Shown piece by piece: positions 1 to 9,767 of a stretch of 54,917 nucleotides of DNA. A program made the position numbers and the translations under genes. Numbering within the stretch: position 1 is the first letter of the stretch; every line of letters begins with the position of its first letter. The stretch is from positions 1-54,917 of the forward strand of contig JANQRI010000031.1 of assembly GCA_028284675.1 (NCBI GenBank). The letters are read 5' to 3'. The notes beneath the pieces are model-generated. The model ran no database searches, was not told the origin of the DNA, and worked only from the letters and a program-made list of their open reading frames with translations. Source of the stretch: Gammaproteobacteria bacterium. Lineage in GTDB: Bacteria > Pseudomonadota > Gammaproteobacteria > HTCC5015.

Positions 1-1
1 T

Positions 2-3000
2 TGGGCGGAGGTATTAGATCTCGAGCCGGGCAGGATCAGTCGTTATGATAACTTCTTTGAGTTGGGAGGACATTCCCTCCTCGCCGTGCAGGTGACTGCG
101 CGAATAGAAGCGGTGTTTGCGGTGAAGCTGCCCCTCAATAAATTTTTTGCCGCCAGTCGCTTAGCAGCGATGGCGCAAGCGGTTCAGGCGCAAAAAGGCA
201 GGGCAGAAACGCTGTCTTCGCCACTGTGTGCGGTAGCACGCACCGGTGATACTATGCCTTTGTCGCTTTATCAGGAACGGCTGTGGTTTATCGACCAATA
301 TACTCAAGGCGAAGAAAACAATTACAACCAATGGGGCTGCTTACGCTTACAAGGAGAATTGAATTTTGAGGCTTTACGTTCCGCTTTACAAATGCTGACG
401 GCACGCCACGAAGTATTGCGCACTACGTTCACCATTAGAGACCACACACCGCAACAAATAATCGCCGCGCTTTCGCCTTTTGATTTGTCTCTGTTAGAGA
501 TTTCCGAAGCGCAATTACTTCAACAGCTTGAAGAATTAGTCACCTATAAATTCGATTTGCAAAATGGACCGCTATTTAGGGCAAGATTGCTGCGGCTCAA
601 TCAGCAAGATCATATTTTACTGCTGAATATTCATCATATTATTTCTGACGGTTGGTCCATTGAGCAAATTCTATTTTATGAAATCTTTTCTCTTTACGAT
701 GCTTATACCTTAGGCAAGAAAAATACCTTGCCAAATTTAGCCGTTCAGTATGGAGATTATGCCCATTGGCAACGCCAACAAGACTTTTCCGAAGATTTAA
801 ACTACTGGACCCAGCACCTCGCCGATTATCGCGATGACTTGGAGTTTCCCCGCGATTATGCCAGTGCCCCCGAGCGCAGTGAGCACATCGGCTATGTTAG
901 TCATCGTTATTCCTTATCACTGTCCCGCAGCCTGGAAAATTTCAGCCGCAAACATCAGATAAGCTTGTTTATGGCGCTTCTGGCAGGTTTTGCATTGACG
1001 ATTAGCCGTTACACTGGGCGCCATGACCTTTGTCTGGGTGTGACAACAGCAGGCCGTCATACTCCAGAGTTAGAATGTCTTATCGGTTTTTTTATTAATA
1101 TTTTGCCGTTTCGCCTGCGTGTTTCACCGTCAACGACGATCGGTGAATTCATTGCGCACGTTCGCGATGTATCACTGGCAGGCTATGATCATCAAAAGCT
1201 GCCTTTTGAGAAAATTCTCAACGCAATGAATATTGCGCGCGACGGGCGTATGAGTCCTCTGGTGCCGTTGATTGTGCGTCATCAGAATTTTCCGCGTACA
1301 GAGCTCAATCAAACATTGGCCGACGGTGTTGAAGTGAGCGCACCTTCCTTTGACGATTACATTGCTCAGGCAGGTATGGATCTTCATCGAATTCCGCAGG
1401 CAGCGAAATGCGATATGGATGTAATGTTTTACGGCGGTGGCGATGGTCTGGAAGTGCTTGTGGAATTTGCAGCTGATCTATTTAAAGCCTCCAGTATTGA
1501 GTTACTGCTGCAACATCATGAAAAGTTGTTGATGCAAATTTTACAGGCGCCGCCGGAGCGAAAGCTCGCTAGCCTGAGCATGTTAACTGATACCGAGCAG
1601 CAACGCCTCTTATTTGACTGGAACAGGACAGAGCAAAATTTAGTAACAGATATTTGCTTGCCTGGGTTGTTTATGCGGCAAGCGGCACGAACACCCGAAG
1701 CGGTGGCTTGCTATTCAGGCGACCAATATATCACTTTTGGTGAGTTGGATGCACGCTCAAACCAACTGGCTCACTATCTCAAAAAGAGCGGGGTGGGCCC
1801 GGAAAAACTCGTCGGAGTTTGCCTGAACCGCTCCATTGATTTAATAGTGTCTTTGTTGGCAATCTTTAAAGCAGGCGGTGCTTATGTGCCGCTAGATCCC
1901 AACTACCCGACAAGTTATTTAGTTCGTATCATCGAGAATGCGCAGCCCTTGTGTATTATTAGCAACAATACTTGCGCAACATGCTTGCCTGAATCTGAAA
2001 TCAAAACACATTATTGGGAAAAGCTGGAAGGCTCGCTAACAAAAGAATCCATGCAACCGTTATCTGGTTCAATTTGCGCAGATAATTTGGCTTACATTCT
2101 TTATACCTCCGGGTCCACCGGGCAACCCAAAGGCGTACAAGTACCTCATAGACAGCTGTTAAACTGCCTGAGTGGAATCTGGTCACGATGGCCGATAAAA
2201 ACCGGTGAAGTTGCTGCGCAAAAGACAACATCATCGTTTGCAGTTTCAGTAAAGGAACTATTCGCAACTCTATTGCAGGGTGGGAGTTTGGTATTTATAA
2301 GCGACGAACAAGTTAAAAATGTAGAGAACTTTTTGGGCGTGCTGCAACAATACCATGTGACACGTTTAAATATAGTGCCTTCACATTTACGCACATTGCT
2401 CAGTGAAATAAGCAATACTGGGCAACAACTCTCCCATTTACGTTACTGCATTACTGCTGGAGAACCCTTGTCACAAGACATTGTGGAAATGTTCAAAACA
2501 CTGTGCCCTGACGTAACCTTGCTTAATAATTACGGTTGCACTGAGTTAAACGATATAACTTACAGCAATTTGACTGACGAAGCGCAGGATGCGCAATTTA
2601 TTCCTATCGGGCGACCGATTCAAAATACCAAAATCTATGTACTTGACCATGATATGCAACCTGTCCCCATAGGGGTGCCAGGTGAACTTTATGTAGAGAG
2701 TAAGGGCTTGTCGCGGGGCTATCAGGGCCAGCCTGGCTTGACGGCGGAACGTTACTTGGCCAACCCCTTTAGCACAAAACCAGGTAGTCGTTTGTATAAC
2801 ACCGGTGATGTAGTGCGATACTTGGAGGATGGTCGAATTGAATATTTAAGCCGGCGGGACTTTCAAGTCAAAGTTCGCGGCTACCGAATCGACGTGAGGC
2901 AAGTAGAAAAAATACTGACAGACTACCCGGGTGTCGGCGTGAATGTTGTGCACACATGGACTGAAATTGACCGGCCTTCGCAACTCGTTGCTTATTTCCA

Positions 3001-6000
3001 GGCAGAGCATGAAGTTGACACTTCAAAGTTACGTACCTTTATGTTGACATATCTGCCTGAGTACATGGTGCCAAGCTTATTTATAGAACTCGATCAGCTA
3101 CCCAAATTACCCAATGGCAAATTGAACCGCAATGGTTTGCCTAAGCCAGATGCAATAGCGCCGGAGCATAACACTTATGAGGCTCCTCAGACGGATATCG
3201 AATCGGATTTATGTGATATTTGGCAGGTGGTATTGGGGCTCGAACGGGTTGGGGTGACGGACAATTTTTTTACTCTGGGAGGAGACTCAATATTGAGCAT
3301 GCAAGTAGTATCGCGCGCGAATCAGGCCGGAATTCCTCTTAATGCCAAACAACTTTTCGAGAATAAAAATATTCGCGCAATAGCCGTGTGTGTACAGCAA
3401 GAGTCGGCACAATCTCAACAAGCCCCCAGTACTGGGGTTATGCCACTACTGCCTGTACACCGCCGGTTTTTTGCAGACCGAGCGGAGACTCGTAACCAGA
3501 AGTGTCCGGCAATGCTTTTCCAGATTCAGGACAGTTTTACGCTACAGCAATTACATTTAATAATAGCAACGCTTTATAAGCAACATGATGCGCTACGTTT
3601 GTCTTTTTTGAAAATAGGTACAAGCTGGCAGGGACGTTTTTTGCCTTTCCGGGAAGAGCTGATTCAGTCCGCTATCGCTTATGAAGATTTGCAGGAACTT
3701 GCAGAGACAGAATGTGCAGACTTTATTCGTGCGAAATGCAGAGAATATAGCCGTTGTTTGTCTGTTAACTCGGGCCATCTGCTTAAAGCGGTTCTATTTA
3801 ACGGCGCAAGTAAGAATAGCCGCCTTCTAATTATCGTACACCCGCTGGTGATCGATGATCACTCCTGGCAAATATTGGCACGGGATATTGATTTGGCATA
3901 TCGTCAATTGACAACTGATCAACCGGCTCAATTAATAGGTGAAGGTACTTCGTATCAGCAGTGGGCACGATTACTGACACATCAGTATAAGGATCTAGTG
4001 CTTCAGTCCGAGCGCAACTATTGGCTTAATATTTTACACAGCTGTGGTACAGAGACAGAGGCGGTGCAAAGCGCAGATAGCATTCAAGAGGAAAACATTA
4101 ACGGCACCGATTTTAAACGTTTTGTGTCAAAACTCTCTAAATCTGAAACGGAGGCGCTGTTTGGTGATTGCAACAAGCTGTATAACACCGAGGCAAATGA
4201 ATTATTACTGGCGGCTCTGTGGGCGGGAATCAAGTCTTTCGCCGGGGCTGAGTATATTCAGCTTGATGTTCTGGGGTCTGGAAGAGCACAAATTGGAGAA
4301 TCAACTGACCTTAAATCGACACTGGGAAATTTTTCGGGTAGCTATCCTCTAATATTGAAAAACAGCGTGTGTGAAGCACCTACTAATGAATTTCCACAGG
4401 CATACATCCGCCAGGTTAAGAAAGCGATTCGTTCAGTACCATCAGGCGGTATTGGCTATGCTTTACTGGCGGAACGCGATCAGCAGCTGTTTTCCAGGCT
4501 AACTTCGGCTGTGCGGTACAAATGGGTAACTAACTACAATGTTACCTATCAAGCCAGTTCCATTGTTCCCATTGCAGAAGAATACGTGCAAGAAAAAGCA
4601 TTTGAGCAAGCCCAATACCCGTACAGTTTGATAATGGGCGGCGATATCATCCAAAACCAAATGCATCTTTATCTTGAGGCTGATATAGCAAAAGTTGAAG
4701 CCGGTATTGCTGAGCAAATATTTGAAAATATAATTTCAGCATTAAAAAATATTATTGATCACTGCAAAAACCCGAAAACAACTATCCGGAATTTCCCTGT
4801 GTTTAATACACAGAAATTGCATCTCTCCGTTCACGACAATCCATCTTATGATTTTATGTCGGGTTATTTATGTGCTGAAGACACTGTTGATGTGGATGCA
4901 TTATCAGCTGCAATACGCACAGCCCTGGAGACTTACGACAGCTTGTCCACTCAGTTTTCAAGATCAGGTTATGCTTGGAATCAGTGTTTTAATAAAAAAC
5001 GCCCTGTAAAAGATGTGCTCGAAATCGTCGATTTTACAGAGGTGCCATCGAGTGAATATGAACAAAACGTAGAAGCTCACTATATTCCGTTCATTCAGTC
5101 ACTTGATATTTGCCGCGGTGAAGTTTTTAAAGTGATGTACTATTCAGGAGGAAGTAAGCCGGACCGTGTGTTGATACTAGTGCATCACCTCGTGGGTGAT
5201 ATGGTGTCTATGCGACAATTATTTACTAACCTCCTTTTTTGGTATAAACGTAAAAAACTGGGCCTTGAAATTATCCCTTATACAATTCCATCCATGTCGG
5301 CCTACATCGACCGGATAGAAGAGTCCCTCTGGCAGTACAATCTACGCGATAAGCTCAGCTATTGGTTAAAGGTTGATGACTGGCAGAGTATGGTTCGGGC
5401 TTCGCGAGATAAATTGTTGAAAAATGTGCCACAAGATGATGCATCTCTATACAAAATCAAAAACCGGGAGTTTTATAATTTCTATTTCACAAAATATGAA
5501 AGCCAACAACTTTTAAAAAAGTTAGAGAGTACTTATGGAGCTCAATTTGAGGAAGTCTTTCCCTTAATTGCCATGCAGGCGATTGCCAATAAAATCGGTG
5601 ACATAGAGTTACCATTTTGGCTTTACTTAAACGGAAGAAATGATTGGCAAGATCTAGCGCTGGGCGGGGTTTTTGGTTTTATATCTTATCCGGTAATAGG
5701 GTATATCCGCTTAAAATCCAATGAAACCCTTTCGTTGTCGATTCCCGAAAAGTTAAGCGATTTTAGAATGCTTAAAGAGCATGGAAAATATTTCGCAGCA
5801 GCTTATTTTAATGACCGGTTTTACTGTGACCAAACGGATGACCTGAACCGCCTTCGTTCGATTGAACATCCGGAAGTAATCTTGAACTATATGGGCAAAA
5901 TCAACGATACCATTGACGAGCAACAGTACGAAAAGATACCGGAAGTAAAAAGTGCCTACGACAAAGAAAACGGTTCCTATAGCAGCCTTAGTTTTCTTTA

Positions 6001-6127
6001 CGGTATAGAAAAACAAAAAATTGGATTCCAAATTGTCGCTCAAAAAGTACTTTACCAAAAAGAATTTATTCTCGAAATTAAAGATGAAATTGAAAAAATA
6101 GTTAAGAGCATCAACTTAGCTAATTAA
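2..6127 (+). CDS. Nonribosomal peptide synthetase, C-terminal part (PCP-C-A-PCP-E*-E*)
   Basis: The frame is open from the window edge, so the 5' end of the gene lies outside. Numbering residues from the TTG at 62, the order is: a carrier domain ending in LGGHSL; a condensation domain (about 65-500, HHIISDG at 191-197); an adenylation domain (about 535-1030, YTSGSTGQPKG, NYGCTE, YNTGD, NGKLNRN); a second carrier (LGGDS, Ser 1076); then two epimerase-like domains (about 1127-1570 and 1585-2010). The first has HPLVIDD (1260-1266) where epimerases have HHxxxDG, and LGSGRA where EGHGRE is expected. The second keeps HHLVGDM (1708-1714) and a NYMGK motif, but not the EGHGRE glutamate. No carrier separates them and there is no terminal thioesterase. 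The adenylation pocket read against GrsA is about A-V-K-N-I-A-N-D-I-K, without the Asp that usually binds the alpha-amino group. Domain calls are solid; substrate and product are unknown. Confidence 0.95.
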   Translation, partial: WAEVLDLEPGRISRYDNFFELGGHSLLAVQVTARIEAVFAVKLPLNKFFAASRLAAMAQAVQAQKGRAETLSSPLCAVARTGDTMPLSLYQERLWFIDQYTQGEENNYNQWGCLRLQGELNFEALRSALQMLTARHEVLRTTFTIRDHTPQQIIAALSPFDLSLLEISEAQLLQQLEELVTYKFDLQNGPLFRARLLRLNQQDHILLLNIHHIISDGWSIEQILFYEIFSLYDAYTLGKKNTLPNLAVQYGDYAHWQRQQDFSEDLNYWTQHLADYRDDLEFPRDYASAPERSEHIGYVSHRYSLSLSRSLENFSRKHQISLFMALLAGFALTISRYTGRHDLCLGVTTAGRHTPELECLIGFFINILPFRLRVSPSTTIGEFIAHVRDVSLAGYDHQKLPFEKILNAMNIARDGRMSPLVPLIVRHQNFPRTELNQTLADGVEVSAPSFDDYIAQAGMDLHRIPQAAKCDMDVMFYGGGDGLEVLVEFAADLFKASSIELLLQHHEKLLMQILQAPPERKLASLSMLTDTEQQRLLFDWNRTEQNLVTDICLPGLFMRQAARTPEAVACYSGDQYITFGELDARSNQLAHYLKKSGVGPEKLVGVCLNRSIDLIVSLLAIFKAGGAYVPLDPNYPTSYLVRIIENAQPLCIISNNTCATCLPESEIKTHYWEKLEGSLTKESMQPLSGSICADNLAYILYTSGSTGQPKGVQVPHRQLLNCLSGIWSRWPIKTGEVAAQKTTSSFAVSVKELFATLLQGGSLVFISDEQVKNVENFLGVLQQYHVTRLNIVPSHLRTLLSEISNTGQQLSHLRYCITAGEPLSQDIVEMFKTLCPDVTLLNNYGCTELNDITYSNLTDEAQDAQFIPIGRPIQNTKIYVLDHDMQPVPIGVPGELYVESKGLSRGYQGQPGLTAERYLANPFSTKPGSRLYNTGDVVRYLEDGRIEYLSRRDFQVKVRGYRIDVRQVEKILTDYPGVGVNVVHTWTEIDRPSQLVAYFQAEHEVDTSKLRTFMLTYLPEYMVPSLFIELDQLPKLPNGKLNRNGLPKPDAIAPEHNTYEAPQTDIESDLCDIWQVVLGLERVGVTDNFFTLGGDSILSMQVVSRANQAGIPLNAKQLFENKNIRAIAVCVQQESAQSQQAPSTGVMPLLPVHRRFFADRAETRNQKCPAMLFQIQDSFTLQQLHLIIATLYKQHDALRLSFLKIGTSWQGRFLPFREELIQSAIAYEDLQELAETECADFIRAKCREYSRCLSVNSGHLLKAVLFNGASKNSRLLIIVHPLVIDDHSWQILARDIDLAYRQLTTDQPAQLIGEGTSYQQWARLLTHQYKDLVLQSERNYWLNILHSCGTETEAVQSADSIQEENINGTDFKRFVSKLSKSETEALFGDCNKLYNTEANELLLAALWAGIKSFAGAEYIQLDVLGSGRAQIGESTDLKSTLGNFSGSYPLILKNSVCEAPTNEFPQAYIRQVKKAIRSVPSGGIGYALLAERDQQLFSRLTSAVRYKWVTNYNVTYQASSIVPIAEEYVQEKAFEQAQYPYSLIMGGDIIQNQMHLYLEADIAKVEAGIAEQIFENIISALKNIIDHCKNPKTTIRNFPVFNTQKLHLSVHDNPSYDFMSGYLCAEDTVDVDALSAAIRTALETYDSLSTQFSRSGYAWNQCFNKKRPVKDVLEIVDFTEVPSSEYEQNVEAHYIPFIQSLDICRGEVFKVMYYSGGSKPDRVLILVHHLVGDMVSMRQLFTNLLFWYKRKKLGLEIIPYTIPSMSAYIDRIEESLWQYNLRDKLSYWLKVDDWQSMVRASRDKLLKNVPQDDASLYKIKNREFYNFYFTKYESQQLLKKLESTYGAQFEEVFPLIAMQAIANKIGDIELPFWLYLNGRNDWQDLALGGVFGFISYPVIGYIRLKSNETLSLSIPEKLSDFRMLKEHGKYFAAAYFNDRFYCDQTDDLNRLRSIEHPEVILNYMGKINDTIDEQQYEKIPEVKSAYDKENGSYSSLSFLYGIEKQKIGFQIVAQKVLYQKEFILEIKDEIEKIVKSINLAN

Positions 6128-6145
6128 TTATACAGGGGTGAGTTT

Positions 6146-7171
6146 GTGAGCCAAGACCAGTTAAAAGTATATACGGATCAATTTGCAGCCTGGGATCCTG
6201 CAATGATTTACCATAAGGACTATTGGTACGTGTTTTCATTGGCTACCGAAAATAAGGTTACTGCTGAGGATTTCTTCGTAAAATCTAATCATATGCAAGG
6301 TTTCAGGTCATTGGATTGTAAAACCTGGGAAAATATTGGAAGAGTAGTCGATGAACCACCCGTCCCGCAGAATATATGTGCCGGGTCGGCAATTTCTGTA
6401 AACGGAAAAATTTACTTATTCTATTCGAAGAACATTGACATAATTTCAGAAAATCATCTGGATCAGCGTATCTTTTTATCAGTATCGGATGATGGGTTTA
6501 AGTACTATCCAGTTGAAAGTTTTTCTATGGAGCCTGACTCCAAATTATATACTACAAACTGCTTTCACCCGAATACGAAAAAAATGCTCTTTGCCTGGCG
6601 CGATCCCTATGTCTTCCAGGATCCGTTTAGTGAACGATTTTATATCTATGCTTGTGCAGGAGGGTTTCGCTGGGGTGTTCCTCCAACTATTGCTGTAGCT
6701 TATTGCGATAAAGTTGACGGCAAATTCAGAGTACTGCCGCCTGCTATTAAAACAGATGAGTATAAAGAAAAATGGCAAATGGCGCCGTTAACAGAAATTG
6801 AACGGCCGTTTCTTCGTTATGAAAATGGGCAATATATTCTCTATTGCTCATGCTGGTTAAGGCATGTGAGCGATCAATTAAAGGCAATTGCTAAAGAGAA
6901 GGAAATATATCTCACCGACTCGACAATTTACCGCTTCCGTTCAACCGATCTTGCGGGGCCTTTCACGTTTTGTTGGGATGATCCGGTGTTGGCAGGAAGC
7001 AGCTCAACAGGGTTATATGGCGGTTTACTGGTGGAAAGCGAAAACAACTCGCCTTTTTTGGTTGGGTGGTACCCAAATGGTGTTTTTAATTTGGAAGTCA
7101 GTAATAGTATCACATACTCGCTAAAGCATGGTTTGGGAGTGTCTCCAAGAGAGCAAGTTCAATGTATTTAA
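6146..7171 (+). CDS. GH43/GH32-like beta-propeller glycosidase-type protein
   Basis: This 341-residue protein has no signal peptide and starts at GTG 6146 behind an AGGGG ribosome site, 18 bp after the NRPS stop. It carries the repeated features of five-bladed propeller glycosidases: WDPAMIYHKDYWYVFS near the N-terminus, WRDPYVF near residue 152 (the RDP-type motif) and a later TEIERPF. In GH32, GH43 and GH68 enzymes, acidic residues in such blades form the active site. I cannot tell from sequence whether it hydrolyses, transfers or only binds sugar. Its place between an NRPS and a sugar epimerase suggests a role in building, trimming or recognising a sugar on the peptide; that is inference. 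Confidence 0.6.
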   Translation: MSQDQLKVYTDQFAAWDPAMIYHKDYWYVFSLATENKVTAEDFFVKSNHMQGFRSLDCKTWENIGRVVDEPPVPQNICAGSAISVNGKIYLFYSKNIDIISENHLDQRIFLSVSDDGFKYYPVESFSMEPDSKLYTTNCFHPNTKKMLFAWRDPYVFQDPFSERFYIYACAGGFRWGVPPTIAVAYCDKVDGKFRVLPPAIKTDEYKEKWQMAPLTEIERPFLRYENGQYILYCSCWLRHVSDQLKAIAKEKEIYLTDSTIYRFRSTDLAGPFTFCWDDPVLAGSSSTGLYGGLLVESENNSPFLVGWYPNGVFNLEVSNSITYSLKHGLGVSPREQVQCI

Positions 7172-7267
7172 CCTGAGTTATTAATTGTCGCAGTAAAAAA
7201 TATTTTTACAAAAAGGTAATTTTTTAACGGCTTTATCTGGCAATTAAATATAGAGGTGATTTTAAAA

Positions 7268-7333
7268 ATGAGCATTTACAGGCCGTTAGGCAGACAGTGT
7301 GTTCTGATAGATCGAGATTGTTTTAATGAATGA
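7268..7333 (+). CDS. Possible 21-codon ORF translationally coupled to the epimerase gene
   Basis: An ATG at 7268 follows a GAGGTG ribosome site at 7253-7258 with 9 bases of spacing. The frame runs 21 codons to a TGA at 7331-7333, overlapping the downstream epimerase start (ATG 7326) in another frame. The peptide begins MSIYRPLG and holds two cysteines. The epimerase ATG has no good ribosome site of its own, so this ORF may feed ribosomes into it. It could also be chance in an AT-rich gap. Confidence 0.35.
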   Translation: MSIYRPLGRQCVLIDRDCFNE

Positions 7334-8513
7334 AAAGAAAATAATATTTTTGACGGGAACACGCGCAGATTTCGGTAAATTGAAATCTCTGATTTCCATT
7401 ACGAGCGATTCACAATTATTTGAAGCCCATGTTTTTGTAACTGGGATGCATCTCGATTCAAAATTTGGAAGGACGGCAGATGAGGTCCAGGCCTCTGGAT
7501 TTGAGCACGTTTTTCTATACGAAAACCACAATACAGAAAATGGTATGGAAGGTGCGCTTGCGTCCACTATTCATGGGTTTTCAAACTATGTTAATAAAGT
7601 CAAACCTGACCTAATTGTTATTCATGGTGATCGGGGAGAAGCCTTAGCAGGTGCAATTGTTGGTAGCATTAATAACGTTCTTGTTGTTCATATTGAAGGC
7701 GGAGAGCTTTCCGGAACTATAGATGACTCCTTTCGCCATGCGACGAGTAAAATGGCGCATATACATATGGTTTCTAACTTTGAAGCCAAAAAAAGGTTAA
7801 TGCAGCTCGGGGAAATTGAGAAAGCGGTTTATGTGATAGGTTCTCCCGATTTGGATTTAATGGACCCATATAAGCTTCCCTGTATAAATGTTGTAAAGTC
7901 TGAATACAATATCGATTTTGACAGATTTGGTCTTTGCATATTTCACCCTGTTACTACTGAGTTAGATTCTTTTTCCGCGTATGCAAAGTCATTTTTTAAT
8001 GCTGTTAGAGATAGTGGTAAAAACTATATTGTCATCTACCCTAATAATGATTTCGGTACTGAATTTATCCTGTCAGAAATTAAAGGGCTGCAAGACAATG
8101 ATAGGTTCAGAGTTTTTCCATCAATCCGCTTTGAATATTTTCTTAGAGTATTAAAAGAAAGTGATTTTATCGTTGGAAACTCAAGTGTGGGCATCCGGGA
8201 AGCCCCTTATTTTGGTGTTCCAACTATCAACGTTGGTTCAAGGCAAAACAATAGATCTAAAGTAAAATCGATTCTTAATGTTGGATATGAATATTCTGAA
8301 ATCTTATCAGGGTTAAAAAATTTTCATAAGGATAAATTTGTAGTGAGTTACAGTGACCGATTTAATTTCGGTTATGGAAACAGTGATAAGAAATTCCTCA
8401 ATATCATTTCGCAAGAATCATTTTATGATATTCCCAGGCAAAAGCTGTTTCAGGACATGAGCACTGTTAGTGCAAGCAGTGTGGAGGGCGATGCATTAAG
8501 CGCGATTAGATAG
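7326..8513 (+). CDS. neuC: UDP-N-acetylglucosamine 2-epimerase (hydrolysing), NeuC family
   Basis: The 395-residue product has the GT-B epimerase fold signatures: LTGTRADFGKLK at the N-terminus, VTGMHLD, HGDRGEALAGA, HIEGGELSGTIDDSFRHA, and GNSSVGIREAP in the C-terminal nucleotide-binding half. Family members release UDP and form ManNAc or a related 2-epimer, the first step toward sialic-type nonulosonic acids. No NeuB or NeuA homologue is in the window, so a nonulosonic acid route would need genes elsewhere. The gene sits inside the NRPS cluster on the same strand, so its product may end up on the peptide. Base composition is AT-rich, like the rest of the cluster. The family call is firm; the exact substrate is not. 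Confidence 0.88.
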   Translation: MNEKKIIFLTGTRADFGKLKSLISITSDSQLFEAHVFVTGMHLDSKFGRTADEVQASGFEHVFLYENHNTENGMEGALASTIHGFSNYVNKVKPDLIVIHGDRGEALAGAIVGSINNVLVVHIEGGELSGTIDDSFRHATSKMAHIHMVSNFEAKKRLMQLGEIEKAVYVIGSPDLDLMDPYKLPCINVVKSEYNIDFDRFGLCIFHPVTTELDSFSAYAKSFFNAVRDSGKNYIVIYPNNDFGTEFILSEIKGLQDNDRFRVFPSIRFEYFLRVLKESDFIVGNSSVGIREAPYFGVPTINVGSRQNNRSKVKSILNVGYEYSEILSGLKNFHKDKFVVSYSDRFNFGYGNSDKKFLNIISQESFYDIPRQKLFQDMSTVSASSVEGDALSAIR

Positions 8514-8543
8514 CTATTAGTGCAGGCTTTGTATGGAGAAAAA

Positions 8544-9758
8544 ATGTCAGTAGTTAAATTTCACAATCATGCTTGTTTTTCCATTGAGGAGGGCGAAAAT
8601 TATATTCTTGTTGACCCCTGGTTCGATGGGAAAGTCTTTAATAATTCCTGGTCTCTTTTGCGTGCGACCCCATTTGAAGAGATCAATCTGAAGAAGTTAA
8701 ACCATATAATTTACTCTCACGAACATCCTGATCACTTGCACTTCCCTACCTTAAGTAAGATACGGGAGCTATGTAATCAAAATATCGTGGTTCATTTTCC
8801 ATATAGAAATAAAGATAATGTGAGACCTGTTATTGAAAAACAAGGGTATGAATACCATGTGTGTGATTTAAATGCGCAATTGACAAAAATCAGCGAGAGC
8901 ATATCATTCGGCTACTTCTCTGACAGAATCGGTGAAGATCATACAATTGTATTTGATATAGATGGGAAGATATTGGTCAACCAAAATGATCATTACACCG
9001 AAGATGAAACTATTGTACTGATCTTAGAGCGATTTCCAAAAATCGACATTTTGATGACCCAGTTCTCATTGGCAGGCTACTACGCTAATGAGGACGATCC
9101 CGATGGTTTGTATGAGCGTGGTCATATGTGGCATCTAAACCGCGTATTACAGTATACTGAAGCGTTTGAGCCATCCTGTATTATTCCTTTTGCCAGCTTC
9201 GTATATTTTTGCAAACACTATAACCGCTATCTCAATGACTATATTGTCCGTCCCCATGAAGTGGTTGAGCGGGTAGGCAAAGATATTACGCAGCTAGTTA
9301 CATACGGGGATGAGATTCTGTGGGATAGGAGTGACTGGCAAATACGCAATCAAGAAAATCTTGAAAAATTAGAAAAGCTTTTCGACGAGGAAAGGTTAAT
9401 AGCGCCTCATAGTACGGTAAAACTCGATACTATAGTAGATCGCATCCGCAAGTGGTCTAATAAAATTCGATTTCATCAACGCTTAAAAAAAGCATCGTTG
9501 CAGACATATGTGATTGAACTGAAGGACTATACAAACACATTTATTCAATTTATTCCGGCGTTTTCAGGATCTGCTAGAGTTCTGTCAAATCAAGCTAAGC
9601 GCAAGGCATGCTTGTCCATACCTTCCGATGAGTGTGAGTTCATGTTTAGATTTCCATGGGGATGGGATACGGCAATTATTGCGGCAACATTTTCGATAAA
9701 AAATGAAAAACTGGCTAAGCAACTGCTTAGCTATATGAAAGATCAATATGAAAAATAG
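8544..9758 (+). CDS. Metallo-beta-lactamase-fold hydrolase, CMP-sialate hydroxylase-like region
   Basis: The frame is open from GTG 8520, but ATG 8544 has a proper GGAG site at 8535-8538 and is preferred, giving about 404 residues. The metal motif SHEHPDHLH matches HxHxDH of the metallo-beta-lactamase fold and is preceded by VDPWFDG, as in UlaG-like and CMP-Neu5Ac hydroxylase-like members. Further metal-ligand candidates are NQNDHY and GHMWHLN. The Rieske [2Fe-2S] motifs of true hydroxylases are not visible. The gene follows neuC by 30 bp and precedes the MbtH gene by 9 bp, so it belongs to the NRPS operon. A role in sugar or peptide tailoring is inferred from context. Confidence 0.75.
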   Translation: MSVVKFHNHACFSIEEGENYILVDPWFDGKVFNNSWSLLRATPFEEINLKKLNHIIYSHEHPDHLHFPTLSKIRELCNQNIVVHFPYRNKDNVRPVIEKQGYEYHVCDLNAQLTKISESISFGYFSDRIGEDHTIVFDIDGKILVNQNDHYTEDETIVLILERFPKIDILMTQFSLAGYYANEDDPDGLYERGHMWHLNRVLQYTEAFEPSCIIPFASFVYFCKHYNRYLNDYIVRPHEVVERVGKDITQLVTYGDEILWDRSDWQIRNQENLEKLEKLFDEERLIAPHSTVKLDTIVDRIRKWSNKIRFHQRLKKASLQTYVIELKDYTNTFIQFIPAFSGSARVLSNQAKRKACLSIPSDECEFMFRFPWGWDTAIIAATFSIKNEKLAKQLLSYMKDQYEK

Positions 9759-9767
9759 GAGATTTAT

